From Ecdyonurus torrentis (Eukaryota; Arthropoda; Insecta; Ephemeroptera; Heptageniidae), in contig OX439131.1 in NCBI GenBank assembly GCA_949318235.1, positions 41,179,693 through 41,243,692 of the forward strand: a DNA stretch of 64,000 nt, given 5' to 3'. Made by a program: the position numbers and the translations under genes. Under the pieces are notes generated by a model. That model was not told the origin of the DNA. It did no database searches and saw only the letters and a list, made by a program, of their open reading frames with translations. Shown here piece after piece: positions 53,372-64,000 of this stretch. Within the stretch, counting starts at the first letter, position 1, and every line of letters begins with the position of its first letter.

Positions 53372-54154
53372 AAAGTACCTCCATGTTGGATTAGAACCAT
53401 TATTTCTAACATCTCTCACAGTTCTATAAGTCCTTATTTAAATTTAGATACCTCATGCTTTACTTTATATTTATATAAATAATACTCTTTGTTTCGAAGA
53501 AACTTCAACTCTAATTTATAATCATAATGTTAAAAAATATATATTAATGAACTTTTTATATTACAAAAAAAAAAGTAATCAAAGGGTTTAGCTTTCGTGT
53601 TACACCGTGTTATAAGTAATCTTTTTTACATTATTAATTTTAAGCAGTTTTCTTGTAACTGAATAAAAAAAATTAGATCGATACAATATATTTTTATACC
53701 ACGTATAATGTTCCATTTTCTTGGCAACATTACTGGTTACGCACCGTTTGCTGCCTTCACAAAATTCAACCAGCCATAACGTTACAAGAAACACCAATAA
53801 AACTTTTTCATTTTAATTGTGAGTTTTTTTATTATTTTTTTTTCAACATCGTAATTGAAATCTAAAAGTAAACTGTAAAATATTCTTTATTTCCTTATTT
53901 CCAAAATTATTGCCAAGAAAAAAATGTGCAATATTTATACATTAATTATAATTTAGTTTTATTGGTATCTTTACTCGTATATGAAATGATTTGCAGATTT
54001 CATTTTATATTAAATGTAAGCATCTCAAATTATATAAGATCTACAGCTGTAGATCTCTATATAAGAGCTATATAGATTTAAAGCTTTTTAAAATACTCTA
54101 CGCTAATATGCATGGTTTAGCTGTGCTAAAAAATACAAATATAAAAATACCCTG
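53372..54154. other. AT-rich non-coding stretch with a perfect palindrome
   Basis: A perfect 20-bp palindrome (AGATCTACAG followed by its reverse complement) lies at 54,037-54,056. No gene is recognised. Confidence 0.5.
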
Positions 54155-54590
54155 CAGCCCAGTATTATAGCGTGTTTACCTGTCACGCTGGTGATCTGCT
54201 TTCAATACCGAATAGTGGCTTCATACAAATGACGGTAGTTTTTTGTGTGTCTAAGCGCGCTCGTTGTCATTGTGTTTTAGGCCTACTAGGCGTTCAAGTT
54301 AACACTAGAATGTTACCTGTCTATTATGCAGTTCACTAAGGTTTCACATATGCAAGTACTCAACTCCTTGTCATATGCCTGAGTACCAAATAACAAGCCA
54401 TAGTTGCTATTTTCTATACCTCAACTTCAAATAAAGCTGATATCAAATATCCTATTAACCCTAAGGCTATAGTCGGGGTCTAGTTTCCTTGTGATTCTAG
54501 AGTCTAATGGCTAATGCATTTCCCGCCTGCCTCCTTTACTGACAAAGAGCCATCTCAAATAATACAAGGAATACAGCAGGGCATACAGAC

Positions 54591-54592
<2 letters not shown>
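54155..54592 (+). mobile_element. Second SINE family: tRNA-Asp-like head
   Basis: The first about 65 bp (54,155-54,220) resemble a tRNA-Asp. AGTAT-TATAGCGTG corresponds to the A-box side, CCTGTCACGC matches the tRNA-Asp anticodon arm (GTC) exactly, and CTTTCAATACC is a decayed B box (GGTTCGATTCC). A non-tRNA body of roughly 370 bp follows, up to a (TA)n run. Near 54,503-54,535 the words AATGGCTAATGC and CGCCTGCC recall a second tRNA-like arm, which is speculative. Only one copy occurs here and the 3' end is uncertain. Confidence 0.55.

Positions 54593-54622
<30 letters not shown>
54593..54622. repeat. (TA)n microsatellite or SINE tail
   Basis: A TA run of about 30 bp directly after the tRNA-Asp-like SINE. 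Confidence 0.9.
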
Positions 54623-54623
<1 letters not shown>

Positions 54624-55657
54624 CAATTAGTAATGAATTTGCATTAAAATTAAATAAATAAAACATAACATATACACATTATATACATTAATTAAAAAGC
54701 TCGTACAAAAAGTAAAAACATTAAGTTAAAAAATATTTTAAATTTTGCTTATTAAAATTAATTGAATCACTTTTTTTTTTTTTTTTTTCGCCAAAAAATA
54801 TTTTATTGTACTTTTCATGCCAAAATTTTACAACCGTCAACATCAATATACTGTAGAAACAATTTTTTTTACTCCTTCTTTCTTTTTACTATACAAAAGC
54901 TGTTGAAAATTGGGTGTAATATTTATGAGGAGTGAAGTATCCTGAAATATAGGCAAATTGTTGAACACATACACACACACACGGTCTTGTGAACGTATTA
55001 CAAATAACATTGTTTTTACTACATTACTTCTTGTTTCACATTATGTATTATATTAATCCTACAATAAATATACGTACAAACACCATTTCAAACATATAAA
55101 TATTTTACATAATATAACTCATATATTATTATTATACTTTCCAGAAAACTTATTTACTATGCATATAAGAACAATATTATGTCATATTTTATTTACCTTT
55201 AATACTACTGCAAGTAATATGAAAAGTTTTGAAATTTAATTCCAATGTCAGAAACAAGATTGAGAATATAAATAAGATATATTATGTTATATTATCATTC
55301 TTGTTTATATATCTATGTATAGATCTGTATCTGTAGATATTATTAACATGGATGTATTGAAGAAAGTTGATACAAGTAGGTCAACAGGAGGAAACTCAAA
55401 GCTTATTTTATTTTTTATTTTAATGAAAAGTATATCATTCATTTGTATACATGGAATATCTTATTACCTGACAAGAAAATAATAAGACCATAAAGTTTAC
55501 TTTTACGTTACTTATTTCAATGAAATAAATAAACATGTAAATCTTTATTGCATAATAGGCAATAGTTTTAATCAAAGCCGTAAGTTCTAACCCTGAACTG
55601 TATATAAATAAATATATGTAATTTAGGTATTAAAAAAATATTAACTTTGATAGACTT
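54623..55657. other. AT-rich non-coding stretch
   Basis: A T-tract (about 54,771-54,788) and a short (CA)n run (about 54,968-54,982) are present; no gene is recognised. Confidence 0.5.
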
Positions 55658-55659
55658 TA

Positions 55660-55970
55660 AAGGCATAGAACATTTTCAATAAAAAACATGTCTAATATCC
55701 TACAACATACCTAAATATCAACGTTAATTTGGCCGGAGTCATTGATATATAATTTATTTTCCATTCACAAAATGACAGTTGCGGGTTTATAACATAACAG
55801 CTTGCCTGTTTCCACGCGCGTGGACCAGTGTGCTGTGACGTCACAAACCCGCAGCTGTGATTCTGTGAATGGAAAGTACATTAGAAATCAATGATTCCGG
55901 CCAAATAAATGATGATATTTAGGTATGTTAGGATATAAACGTGTTTTTTGTTCAAGGTGTTCTACGCCTT
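55660..55970. mobile_element. MITE, 311 bp, flanked by TA
   Basis: The ends AAGGCATAGAAC and, inverted, AAGGCGTAGAAC are bracketed by TA on both sides (55,658-55,659 and 55,971-55,972), the target of Tc1/mariner-type transposons. The arms run about 125 bp each with shared words ACATACCTAAATATCA, TTTGGCCGGA, TCATTGAT, TTTCCATTCACA and GCGGGTTT. The centre holds ACGCGCGT. No coding frame is present. Confidence 0.85.
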
Positions 55971-55972
55971 TA

Positions 55973-56809
55973 CCTGTACATTACACAAGAATTTCAGTTA
56001 ATCAAGAAACACACTCTGTGTTTTAATATACAACAATAATTTAATATTATGCTTTCTACAAATCATCAGCTTATAATAGTACCTTAAAAAAAATAATAAA
56101 AATAAAACTAATAATATTGAAAGATTACTATATTATGAGACCTGAAAAAGGTACCATAGTGGTAAGGTGGGTGATTTTATATTCGTACAAGGCCTGTGAC
56201 ATATTCAATTATAATTTTATTTTACTGTCGCAGAGAATTTTACAGTATTACCCCCCCCCCCCTTTTTACATAATATAAAATACAAAATTATTTAATAAAA
56301 AATATATATTAAATTATACTACAGACAGCAGAAAATACTTTTAAGTATTTATCATAATAAATATTTCATAATGTTTATATAAAAATTTCAATATACATGC
56401 ACACATATCGTTATTTATCTTTATTGAGTGAGTTTATTGTTAATTAAATCTAATCAATAATCATTAATCATTATTATTATGATATTATCAATTAACAATA
56501 CTTTATGATATGTTTAGTAAATTTAACATAATTTAATTGTTACTATGATAATTTTGTATGTTTTAAACTAATAAAATTAGTAATTTAATAAAGAGAAAAA
56601 CTTTAAAATAATTTATATATTTCATAGTAATTCAAAATTCTTTATTCATTTCCGTTATCCTACATTCATAATACAATTGAAATGCATTAGTTTAAACCTC
56701 AAGATGAGACAATGTAGAAACTGACAACTCTACAATACTAACAAGGTGCTAGCAGATGACTTTGTGATCCTGTCTTCTTTTAACATACTTTCTTTTGGGG
56801 CAATGAAGC

Positions 56810-56812
<3 letters not shown>
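55973..56812. other. AT-rich non-coding stretch with a C homopolymer
   Basis: A run of about 12 C at 56,251-56,262 is the main feature; no gene is recognised. Confidence 0.5.
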
Positions 56813-56896
<84 letters not shown>

Positions 56897-56924
56897 ATAT
56901 ATATATTATATATATATATATAAT
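56813..56924. repeat. (AT)n microsatellite, about 110 bp
   Basis: A TA array, broken near 56,894-56,908 by TTTAATATATATATTA. Confidence 0.93.
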
Positions 56925-56931
56925 AACTTAA

Positions 56932-57122
56932 ATTAGAATTAATTATCAGAGCTGAAATTTTTACTGTAGCTTACTGAGCCTCAAAGCTTTTAGATTTCCT
57001 GGATTTCAAATGCTTTGGTTACAATTTTTTTTTTACTCAATTGACTTGAAATTAAGGAAAACAACGGGATTGAGGCTCAGTAAACTACACTTAAAATTTA
57101 AGCTCTGATAAATAATTCTAAT
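56932..57122. mobile_element. MITE-like foldback element, 191 bp
   Basis: The ends ATTAGAATTAATTATCAGAGC and, inverted, ATTAGAATTATTTATCAGAGC are nearly identical. Mirrored words TACTGAGCCTCAA and TTTCCT..ATTTCAA carry the symmetry to near the centre. No coding frame is present. The target duplication cannot be read in the TA-rich flank. Confidence 0.75.
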
Positions 57123-57790
57123 ATAAAGCCCTTGTCAACTTACCTTTTTATTATTTAGAATACTAGATTGATAATTGCAATACCTTGTCATATACACAAC
57201 AAACAACATTCAATTATCATATTACATTCTGTAAATAGAAACCAAAATGACATACTAATCATTAGATAAAGTAATATAAAAAAAAATACATTTGTTAACA
57301 AAACGCAGATTTACGGGCTCTAGTTAGTAGGCTAGTATCTCTATAATCACATATAGGTCCCAATTTTTCTGATATCATTTGATATTGGATGGTATCATAA
57401 TTAAATACTTTACGCAAAAAAATTAATACTAAAAATGTAATAGGTAGACATATAACCTAGAACATCGTATCATTATACTACAATACTATCTAATGCATGT
57501 GCAATTTGCTACAATAAAAGTGTGACTCCTTTAGATTAAGTTATATTATAGTTGTATTATATTATACTACCTGTTCCAAATAAAGTGTACCTATTGCAAA
57601 ATTAGGTATTTATTTATAGTAGTGATAGGTAGTAATTTTTTTCTGTGTATATCTACAATAAAAATATCAGAAGTTGTGTCTGTTATAAAGGAGATAGTAA
57701 AAATATTAAAATTTACATGTTGCCTTATGGAAGTAAAACCTCAAAATTTTGTAAAGTGAGCCAATTTTGCATGGTAACTCCATTTTACTG

Positions 57791-57825
<35 letters not shown>

Positions 57826-57882
57826 ACTATACCGTATGGTTAAATTTTTTTAGTGCTGCATATTTCAACGTTACAAAGTCCA
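57123..57882. other. AT-rich non-coding stretch
   Basis: A C-interrupted T-tract lies at about 57,797-57,825. No gene is recognised; the 99-codon open frame (57,645-57,944) runs into the SINE and is not coding. Confidence 0.5.
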
Positions 57883-58072
57883 GATTGCACCGACCAGCCT
57901 GCCTAGATGTTTCCACGGTTTCTCTAGGCTGTCATGGTGAATGACGGGCTGTGTACTTAGGCCGTGGCCGACCCTTGTGTGCTTTTCCATTAATTGGAAA
58001 GTCCTTACCTGTCGATAAGACAATGTCTTGACTGGTACTGGGATTGGTGTATAGCACGATAACACAATATGG
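57883..58072 (+). mobile_element. tRNA-derived SINE, copy 6, 3' fragment
   Basis: Starts abruptly at GATTGCACCGACCAGCCTGCC, about 180 bp into the family unit, and continues with few substitutions to CACGATAACACAATATGG. The tRNA-like head is missing, consistent with 5' truncation. It ends in a palindrome (58,061-58,084) instead of a TA or poly(A) tail. Confidence 0.88.
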
Positions 58073-58084
58073 TTATATTGTGTT
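58061..58084. repeat. 24-bp palindrome at the SINE 3' end
   Basis: AACACAATAT, GGTT, then ATATTGTGTT, the exact reverse complement of the first arm. The second arm overlaps another inverted pair (GGTTATAT / ATATAACC). Confidence 0.9.
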
Positions 58085-58884
58085 ATATAACCATATAAAA
58101 AAAGTCAGGTTATACATGCTTATTCCTACTAAACATATTTTGATGCACATTTTACCAGCTTAAATATTATACAAAGTTTACAAAATTACACAATATAAAT
58201 TTATCTGATATACATATTATATATATTTTAATACCTTTAAAAAAAATAATTAAATATACATGAATGCTTGTTAAAAAGCTGATTAAGCACATATATTGCA
58301 AATTTTATGGTTAACTGTATATCTCACTAATTGAATTTCAATTTTATTGAATAAACACAAAAATAAATTTTGCCTCATGTAACGCTAATAGCAAAAAGTA
58401 GCGCAGCTGTTCAATACAGCTTTACTAAATTTTATTTATTATTAATCGTATACGTTTGGTGGAAATTATTGAATAAAATTATCTAAAAAATAAAAATATA
58501 TATCATAGGATTTTAAATCAAAATATATCATTGGATTATGGTTGTAAGTTCAAATTATTACTTTATAAATGTTAATAAAATATAGGTTAAATAATGTTGT
58601 AAATATGGGTTATTATAATATAAAAATATACTCTACATAAAATAGAATTTACGTTTAAATAGTTATTTATAATACATGTATAGCTTCAGATTGCAAATTT
58701 ATATTATACTTAATTTTATATATCCGATATCTTATTATATTACTCATGTGTACGATGCAATGAAACAAAAGTTAAAGTAATGGATTAATATTGATTTTTG
58801 CTTATTCATCATTAGTTAAGGTTTGTAGTTATGTGAAATTCAATCCCCTACTTTTTTTTTTTGGGGGGGGGGGGGTGTCATAAG
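58073..58884. other. AT-rich non-coding stretch
   Basis: Ends with adjoining T and G homopolymers (about 58,850-58,875). No gene is recognised. Confidence 0.5.
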
Positions 58885-59090
58885 ATAGTAAATATCAATA
58901 ACAAGCTACAATAAAATTTTCAGAGCCCGTGACTCTAAAGTAAAAGAAAACAAATATTAGAAATAACATACGGAATTATTGACTTATCACAATTTAAAAT
59001 TTACATGATAAACCCTATTTTTTAAAATTTTATTGAAGATTTGAAATAGTGCTGTTTTATCACTGTGCACGAAAAAAACTAAAATAAAAT
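58885..59090. repeat. Possible old dispersed repeat (partner at about 42,430-42,640)
   Basis: CAGAGCCCGTGAC (58,921-58,933) and TTTTATCACTGTGC (about 59,055-59,068) match the partner in order and spacing. Confidence 0.35.
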
Positions 59091-61082
59091 ATAAAAATTA
59101 AAACAAAAAATAAATAAAGCTACACATTTTAAGTTGAATAACCATGGTACACCATTTCCAAATTTCCAGTAATGTATAAAGTTTCAGCAGCCTGTAATAG
59201 AGTACTCTATTATATAGTACTCTAACTGTAAATTTAAATATTGAAGTATCAATACCAATTATAAGAAAATGCTGATAGTAGAATATTTCTCATAATTCCT
59301 TAAGTTCTAATTCAAGCGTTTATTACAACAACTTTCAGAGATAATGGAAAAGGTTGTACATTTACTTAAAATTACTATATTATATAATTAAACTTTCAAA
59401 CTTGACTATTACATTAAACTTTTACTAATTGATAAGTAGCCATCTGAATAATTATACATATTATTATGCAAATTATATTTACTGATTTGATTTTCAATTA
59501 TAATTGTATGTATATATATATATATAATTATCATTAATTAATTAATATGCAAATTAAATTGATTGATTTGTATAATATTACTTAATATAATTATCGAACA
59601 CACTACAATATTTCCTTCGTCATTAAAGTTTATAATATAATTTTAACTTTTCTTTGTAACGTATCTGACTTGATAGCTTTGTAGATTTTCATTTTCAAGT
59701 AAGAGCTTCTCTTAATAAGGGTTGTTTTAAACTAATTAGTAAAAAATAAAAAAAAATCAAAGTTTTTTTCCAAAAATACTATTAATGCGACAGATGTGTC
59801 GATATGTATTATTTTCAAGTGTTGTCTAAATTTATTTAATTTATTAAAATAGTAAACTTAAACTGAATATTAGTTTTAAAGTTTTACATTTTCATTTATA
59901 TAAATATTATTGTAATAGAATTAAAAGTTAAAAAAATATAATATATTTTTGAATACCAACTTGTTAGTTTTTTTTTAAAGAGTAAAAACTTTATAACGGT
60001 TTTTTAAGCCACCATTCTCTTTTTACTATGCTTTTATATTAAGGCGAAAAAAAAATTAAAGAACCTTTTTTTGTAATAATAAAGACTATATATTTCTCAA
60101 TTATATTCTCTATTATAATATAAAGTTTTAAAACAGAATGCAAATCAGTTTCTATTACTATAAAATTAGTTTGCATTTCTTTTAAAAGAGAAATTTACAA
60201 TTCACTTTTGAAATGAAAGTAAGTATGAGAAGGAAAAAAATGAAGAACAGAATAAAAGTTTAGTTTAACAAAAATATGTATAAAAAAAAAAGTTTCCATA
60301 CTTTCTTCCTTTTTATTAAAAACAATGAATGTTGATGATATGAAAAGAAGTAGAGAAGTCTCTTTTTTTGTAGATTGTAGTCATCTAGACTAATTCAATA
60401 TTCAAGAAGTAATGTGAACAAAAAAAAAAAAAAGTAAAAAGGCTTCAAATTTTTATATATTTTTATGAAAATAAGTTGAAACACACGCATGTAAGCTTAA
60501 TATATACGTTTTTATATATATATATGGGGTAGAAATTTTTAGCAAGCGTTCCAAGAGAATGAGTTCAAACAAGCAACTGTCATTTCCGTCTTAAGACGCT
60601 TCTCACCTAATTTCCCCTGAGGGTGTGCAACGTATGTATGTACACAACGGTATATAGCTCCATAGAATCTTTAGAAGAGAAACAAACGCGAAAGCTTTGA
60701 CCGCGGTCACATGGGATCAAAGAAAATAGAGACACTCTTGAGACAAATCTAGAAAACCGTTACCAAAATATTCACTAGCAGTGTAAACAAAAACATTTGT
60801 GAAATTTTTAAACATTTGAACTTGATTAAAGAAAAGAAGAAGAAAAAAAAATTCAGCTAGAACAATATACTGCATTATGAAACTGGTACTATGTTGTTAG
60901 AGCATAATAATACTTCCATGTTTCAACATTAAAAATTTAAGTCTTTAAACAATCTCAGCATATATTTTTTTATCCTTTATAAGCAAATTTACAACAATGA
61001 AAAACGTTTTAAAGTACATAAGAAAAATGATACTAACAATATCATATAATTTATATAAATAAATATATACTGCCATGCACAA
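59091..61082. other. Mostly AT-rich non-coding stretch with one complex patch
   Basis: A perfect 18-bp palindrome (TAATAGAGT and its complement) lies at 59,195-59,212. The segment at about 60,540-60,780 is less AT-rich, non-repetitive and holds short perfect palindromes GTCTTAAGAC and GACCGCGGTC. It matches no family I recognise. Confidence 0.4.
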
Positions 61083-61084
61083 TA

Positions 61085-61275
61085 TCGATCTTGTTGTGAA
61101 AAAAAAAGGTCTATCGAAAAATCTCGTATTTTGTCAGGAAAAGCAAAAAGCCTATCCCGTTTTTTGTCAGTGGAAGCAAAAGGTCTATTTCGTTTCCGAA
61201 CGTTATGGAGATGGGACTCGAGATAGGCCTTTTGCTTCCCCGGACAAAATACGAGATTTTTCGCAACAAGATTGA
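61085..61275. mobile_element. MITE, 191 bp, flanked by TA
   Basis: The ends TCGATCTTGTTG and, inverted, TCAATCTTGTTG lie between TA dinucleotides (61,083-61,084 and 61,276-61,277), fitting a Tc1/mariner-type target. Both arms then read AAAAATCTCGTATTTTGTC and AAGCAAAA. In the left arm an extra GAAAAAAAAAGGTCTATC separates the end from the shared block, and a third AAGCAAAAGGTCTAT lies near the centre. The three short open frames across it are by-products. Confidence 0.8.
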
Positions 61276-61277
61276 TA

Positions 61278-61617
61278 TACAATTATTACAGAATTTCAAA
61301 GTATTCACAATACATAATTTAATAAACCTTTTTTTTTTATTATATATAAAATATAAATTTTAAAAGAGATATTAATGATACGTATAAAATAACATAATAT
61401 TAAAAGGTTCTAAAATTAAATTAGAAATAGTATAGTTAAAGATTAAAACAATATATGAATGAGAATCATCTTGACAATTCATTAACAGAATCTTGACATT
61501 AGAACTAAAATTATATCACCTGCTCCTTAATGAGAGGTTGTCTCATTTCTTGACGTTGCTTGTTATTCTCAAGGTACTCATTTTTATGAAAAGCTTTTGC
61601 TTCTTTCATTCACACTC

Positions 61618-61622
<5 letters not shown>
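61278..61622. other. AT-rich non-coding stretch
   Basis: No gene or repeat is recognised. Confidence 0.5.
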
Positions 61623-61663
<41 letters not shown>

Positions 61664-61676
61664 CCTCTCTCTTTCT
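61623..61676. repeat. (TC)n microsatellite
   Basis: A TC array with TTTC and CCC interruptions. Confidence 0.93.
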
Positions 61677-62608
61677 TGTCTTATTTGTCTCATCTGCCTA
61701 CGCATACAAATTTCAAAGACAAATTTGACTTCAGATCTAAAAAAAAAAGAAAAAAGAAAAAAGAAAAAGCCATAAAAATATTAATCAAATCTCTTTTATG
61801 TCTTAACATTTTTCACTGACTAATTAAATTAGTATGTATTCGAAGATCTTTTAAATAGGCAGTTTGATGTTTATACATTCTATTATTATCATGAGTTAAA
61901 TTTTACATTTGAAATTGGAATATTCTTTAATAAAAAAAAATACCTTTATAATGAAATTATAATCATTTTTCTTTATCTTAAATTATGTTCCGTATTATGG
62001 AGTTTTGTTACGTTTTGTACACTTTTTTTTTTGTCAAATCATGTTTCTATTTACATCGAGACCGATCATATGTTGAAAATAATTAATCATAACAATTCAA
62101 TAACACCAAATGCTAAATGCCATTATCGGAATTTCTAAATTGACCACTATAACGTATCAATATAATATTTTGTACAATTTTGACAGTTACAATTTACAAT
62201 GAATTATTTGAGCATAAATCAAAATTTCATAAGTTGATAAACTATATTAAGTGGTCAAACTTCAAATTAACCAATGATATGTAACATGAAATTTAAATTA
62301 TATTAGTATGTATTTCAAAATTATACTAAATTTATACATATAAATAATTTTGAGTTCTGCATAATATTTTACAAAGAGAAACAAAATGAAGAAAAGAACA
62401 AGATAAAAATTAACTTACTTAATATGTTTTAGTTTTAAACAGTGTACGTAGATGCGTTCTGAATATAAAAAGATAGAATGAAAAAAAAAAAAAAAAATTA
62501 AATCCTCCATCAGTTTAATATAAAATTATAATTTCAAATATTTAAAAAGATTTTACGTTAATTAGCATGCATGAATGGCATTACAAGGATTACATTTTAA
62601 CTTAGGTT

Positions 62609-62644
<36 letters not shown>

Positions 62645-62940
62645 TGTGCTTTCCACTTTGGTAAAAGTTCAATGTAATCTTCAGTTCTTATGATAAAAAA
62701 GTGAACTTGCTAGTTTGACGTCTAAAATATATTTTAAAAGTTGAGCGTGTACGCAGATTGATTGATAGATGGAAGAAACGAGGAGCCCAATTATTCACTC
62801 TTGACGTACTACATATGAAAGACTTGCTTTTAAACCATTAAAATATGTATCGAAAAATAGAAAGGAAAAAAAATAGTCAAAATATAAAATATGCTTTCAA
62901 ATAATAATATTTTATCAAAATATTGAACCGAGAGTGAGAG
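61677..62940. other. AT-rich non-coding stretch
   Basis: Contains (AAAAAG)n-like purine sequence (about 61,740-61,768) and a T-tract (about 62,611-62,642). No gene is recognised. Confidence 0.5.
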
Positions 62941-63888
<948 letters not shown>

Positions 63889-64000
63889 GTACCGCATCAG
63901 GCAGACTTGACGTTTCCAACGATTTGCTAGACTGTTATGATTTATGATGAATGCCAGGCTTTATATTTGTTTGTTCATTGCCATCCCGTAAGTGTGGTTC
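63889..64000 (+). mobile_element. tRNA-derived SINE, copy 7, decayed and cut by the window end
   Basis: GTACCG..CAGGCAGACTT.GACGTTTCCAACG..CTAGACTGTTAT..GATGAATGCCAGGCT follows the family core (GCACCGACCAGCCTGCCTAGATGTTTCCACGG, CTAGGCTGTCATGGCGAATGCCGGGCT) in order. The remainder, GCCATCCCGTAAGTGTGGTTC, matches GCCGGCCCGTGTGTGCTTTTC. Many substitutions make it an old copy. No tRNA-like head is seen upstream. Confidence 0.6.

Overview
The window is very AT-rich, intron- or intergenic-like DNA from an animal nuclear genome. Long dinucleotide and tetranucleotide microsatellites, tRNA-derived SINEs with split pol III boxes, a 5'-truncated LINE and many short inverted-repeat DNA transposons (MITEs) all point to a eukaryote. 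Bacterial-style operons, ribosome binding sites and dense ORFs are absent. A repeat-rich invertebrate (for example a mollusc or another lophotrochozoan) fits the texture, but nothing here fixes the taxon; that part is inference.

No complete host protein-coding gene is visible. Almost every long open frame is a translated microsatellite (YIYI, SLSL, RERE, FIHS, CVCV) or lies inside a transposon. The one convincing coding sequence is the reverse transcriptase of a truncated LINE at 21.86-23.26 kb. One possible host mini-exon (29,252-29,303) and one Cys-rich micro-ORF (35,111-35,224) are listed with low confidence.

Layout. 0-12 kb: AT-rich DNA with GA and TA arrays, an inverted-repeat element (339-537) and a decayed MITE piece (671-826). 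13-17 kb: a 243-bp MITE with 9-bp flanking duplications, then a (TTCA)n array of about 727 bp. 17.4-25.7 kb: a dense repeat cluster with a full-length SINE and a 91-bp tandem duplication, two neighbouring MITEs, an old SINE copy, the LINE inserted into a TA/CA microsatellite, a truncated SINE and a hAT-like element. 26-40 kb: mostly GA/CT and TA microsatellites, a small hAT-like element rich in AACGTTAAC, and a second full-length SINE (34,007). 40.9-41.5 kb: an antisense SINE split by a MITE-like insertion. 43.5 kb: a 307-bp MITE. 47.1 kb: a palindromic MITE that contains a second, smaller palindromic element. 49.3-51.7 kb: a 2.37-kb non-autonomous hAT element with a perfect 8-bp target duplication, carrying a second hAT-like element and a TTAA-flanked element inside it. 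54-64 kb: a tRNA-Asp-like SINE, three more MITEs, a 3' SINE fragment and, at the very end, a decayed SINE copy cut by the window edge.

No DNA transposase is encoded, so all the DNA elements are non-autonomous and would have depended on proteins made elsewhere. The SINEs would likewise have depended on a LINE reverse transcriptase. The nested insertions give a relative order: the antisense SINE predates the MITE-like element inside it, the outer hAT predates its two guests, and the 47-kb palindrome predates its guest.
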